NCBI GenBank assembly: GCA_902774325.1
Contig: CACYIC010000007.1
Location: forward strand, 1 to 40,768
Source of the DNA: an uncultured Ruminococcus sp.
GTDB taxonomy: Bacteria > Bacillota > Clostridia > Oscillospirales > Acutalibacteraceae
Direction: 5' to 3'
Length of the DNA stretch: 40,768 nt
In this document: in pieces, positions 39,501-40,768 of the stretch
Numbering within the stretch: position 1 is the stretch's first letter
How the letters are laid out: each line of letters starts with the position of its first letter
Notes under the pieces: model-generated
What the model was told of the DNA's origin: nothing
Databases searched by the model: none
Seen by the model: only the letters and a program-made list of their open reading frames with translations
Program-made: the position numbers and the translations under genes

Positions 39501-39550
39501 AGAGCGCCCGCCGGTGCAAAGGCGGAAAAGGATGCTCATAGGCGCTTCTT
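39501..39550. other. nested GC-rich stem-loop upstream of the pyrB promoter
   Basis: AGCGCC (39503-39508) pairs with GGCGCT (39541-39546). CGCC (39509-39512) with GGCG (39521-39524) forms a smaller stem, followed by an AAAAGGATGCTCATA single strand. The first 14 bases also occur at 20504-20517. It lies upstream of the predicted pyrB promoter, so it is not in the pyrB leader from that start site. I cannot match it to a known RNA family. Confidence 0.45.
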
Positions 39551-39570
39551 CAAAATATTTTTATGCAGTT

Positions 39571-39599
39571 TTGACATTATAATTCTTTTATGATATTAA
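39571..39599 (+). promoter_or_regulatory. pyrB promoter
   Basis: TTGACA (39571-39576), 17-bp spacer, TATTAA (39594-39599). A TATAAT at 39624-39629 has no matching -35. Confidence 0.65.
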
Positions 39600-39649
39600 A
39601 ATATCTTGCTGTTTTGATACAATTATAATGAAATGAAAGGTGTGGTGAC

Positions 39650-40717
39650 ATGCTCAATAAAAACCTTATCGATCTCGGCGATCTGTCGTCCGCTCAGATC
39701 GACAAGCTTATCAGACGCGCAAAAAAGATCATGCAAAGCCCTGCGGATTACAGACATGCCTGCGACGGTAAGATCCTCGCTACGCTGTTTTACGAGCCTA
39801 GCACAAGAACTCAGATGTCTTTTCAGACCGCGATGCTCAAGCTCGGAGGCCGCACGATAGGCTTTGACAATCCGATGAATTCATCCGTTGCCAAGGGCGA
39901 AAGCTTGAAGGATACCATATCTATCATCAGCCTTTACGCTGATATCATCGCGATCCGTCACCCTGTCGAGGGCACGGCGATGGCGGCTTCTCTGTATTCG
40001 GAGGTCCCGCTGATCAACTGCGGAGACGGCGGTCATCTCCACCCCACCCAGACCCTGACCGACATCGTTACCCTGAGCTGTGAAAAAGGCAGGCTTGACA
40101 ACCTTAAAATAGGAGTTTGCGGCGATCTGCTTAACGGAAGAACCGTTCATTCGCTTATCAAAACTCTCTCAAAATACGAAAACAACTCCTTTGTGCTGAT
40201 TTCCACACCGGAGCTAAGCGTGCCTCTTTATGTTATAGACATCCTTGAGAAGAACAACTGCAAATATGAGTTCTCTAACAGCCTCGCCGACGCAGTTTCC
40301 GACCTCGATATGCTCTATATGACGCGCATCCAGCGCGAGCGCTTCAAGTCAGAGGAGGATTACGAGGCTCAGAAAAACGTATTTGTTCTCGATAAGGAGA
40401 AGCTTTCAAGAGCTAGGGAGGATATGATAATTCTTCATCCGCTTCCCCGCGTCAATGAAATCACTGTCGATATCGACGACGATCCACGCGCGCTCTATTT
40501 CAAGCAGGCGCAGTACGGGATGTACGGCAGAATGGCTCTGATTTTGATGCTTCTTCAGGATGACGAATTCATGATCGACTCAGCCAAGCCGGAGTTGAGC
40601 GGGCATCGCTGCAAAAATCCCAGGTGCGTAACTCAAACCGAGGAATATCTGCCCAACTACTGCTATGAAAAGCTGGGTATGGAAATGTGTCATTATTGCG
40701 ATAAACGCATAGATTAA
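39650..40717 (+). CDS. pyrB: aspartate carbamoyltransferase with C-terminal PyrI-like zinc domain
   Basis: The 355-aa enzyme joins carbamoyl phosphate and aspartate in pyrimidine synthesis. Key motifs: STRT (51-54, in YEPSTRTQMSF), SVAKGES, the HPxQ-type HLHPTQTLTD, and HPLPRVNEI near 263-271. After the normal ATCase end (about residue 305) come some 40 extra residues with C321, C326, C347 and C350 (CKNPRC … CHYC), spacing close to the zinc site of the regulatory subunit PyrI (C109, C114, C138, C141 in E. coli). No nucleotide-binding allosteric domain is attached. Whether a separate pyrI or other pyr genes follow cannot be seen, because the window ends. Confidence 0.92.
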   Translation: MLNKNLIDLGDLSSAQIDKLIRRAKKIMQSPADYRHACDGKILATLFYEPSTRTQMSFQTAMLKLGGRTIGFDNPMNSSVAKGESLKDTISIISLYADIIAIRHPVEGTAMAASLYSEVPLINCGDGGHLHPTQTLTDIVTLSCEKGRLDNLKIGVCGDLLNGRTVHSLIKTLSKYENNSFVLISTPELSVPLYVIDILEKNNCKYEFSNSLADAVSDLDMLYMTRIQRERFKSEEDYEAQKNVFVLDKEKLSRAREDMIILHPLPRVNEITVDIDDDPRALYFKQAQYGMYGRMALILMLLQDDEFMIDSAKPELSGHRCKNPRCVTQTEEYLPNYCYEKLGMEMCHYCDKRID

Positions 40718-40768
40718 GGCAATACCGCACAATTCGCGGCGCGCGCTTTGTTTTACGCTGTATTGCCT
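40717..40768. repeat. dispersed palindromic repeat, copy 2 (reaches the window end)
   Basis: AGGCAATAC at 40717-40725 and GTATTGCCT at 40760-40768 are a perfect 9-bp inverted pair. An internal CCGC…GCGG stem lies between them. The first 33 bp resemble 20335-20369. It begins on the last base of the pyrB stop codon and may continue beyond the window. Confidence 0.65.

Noticed and set aside
39501-39550. Known riboswitch (glycine, THF, c-di-GMP) upstream of pyrB
   Set aside because: I compared it by eye with remembered consensus cores and none fitted; it also lies upstream of the predicted promoter.
1-40768. CRISPR arrays, tRNA or rRNA genes, complete insertion sequences
   Set aside because: No regularly spaced repeats, cloverleaf or rRNA-like sequence, and no transposase reading frame were found.

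Overview
The window reads as chromosomal DNA from an anaerobic, probably spore-forming Clostridia member, most likely a Ruminococcus-like Oscillospirales. This is inferred from type I dockerins on secreted proteins, a SCIFF peptide with its radical-SAM maturase, a CwlD-type sporulation amidase, an ECF (group II) vitamin transporter, a ferredoxin-linked indolepyruvate oxidoreductase, and strong AGGAGG ribosome-binding sites with TTGACA/TATAAT promoters. No rRNA, tRNA or CRISPR array was seen.

Layout. Positions 1-1174 look like the edge of a mobile element: a truncated ParB-like gene, two tiny coupled ORFs and a divergent Xre repressor with three related 20-bp operators. Positions 1400-8300 hold housekeeping and metabolic genes: an epimerase, DUF4250, a small alarmone synthetase, a second Xre regulator with its own heptamer sites, gdhA, a nitroreductase, a GNAT acetyltransferase and a Xer-type recombinase. 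Two long intergenic palindromes lie among them. Positions 8300-13580 carry cwlD-radA-DUF6873 on the minus strand, then a SEC-C methionine aminopeptidase and a histidine-rich LCP-family protein on the plus strand.

The most interesting segment is 13594-20400, a minus-strand operon. It starts with a compact cobalamin riboswitch and an attenuator terminator. It then encodes a secreted DUF4430 (transcobalamin C-terminal-like) protein with a dockerin, a secreted alpha/alpha-toroid protein with a dockerin, a membrane-anchored DUF4430 protein, an ECF T component, and one large polypeptide fusing both ECF ATPases to an S-like membrane domain. I read this as a B12-controlled, split bacterial counterpart of transcobalamin/intrinsic factor feeding a private ECF transporter, with two of the capture proteins apparently tagged for cohesin-scaffold attachment.

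Positions 20500-30700 hold an EamA transporter, feoAB, and a minus-strand block: prfC, an Orn/Lys/Arg decarboxylase, then scfA-scfB, an NSS symporter and a zinc-ribbon protein. Positions 30900-40768 hold hemW, a patatin-GH13 pair, an amidohydrolase, the iorA-iorB-paaK-ACT aryl-acid operon, and a pyrB whose product ends in a PyrI-like zinc domain. A copy of a dispersed palindromic repeat lies at the right edge; a relative of it sits in the leader of the B12 operon.
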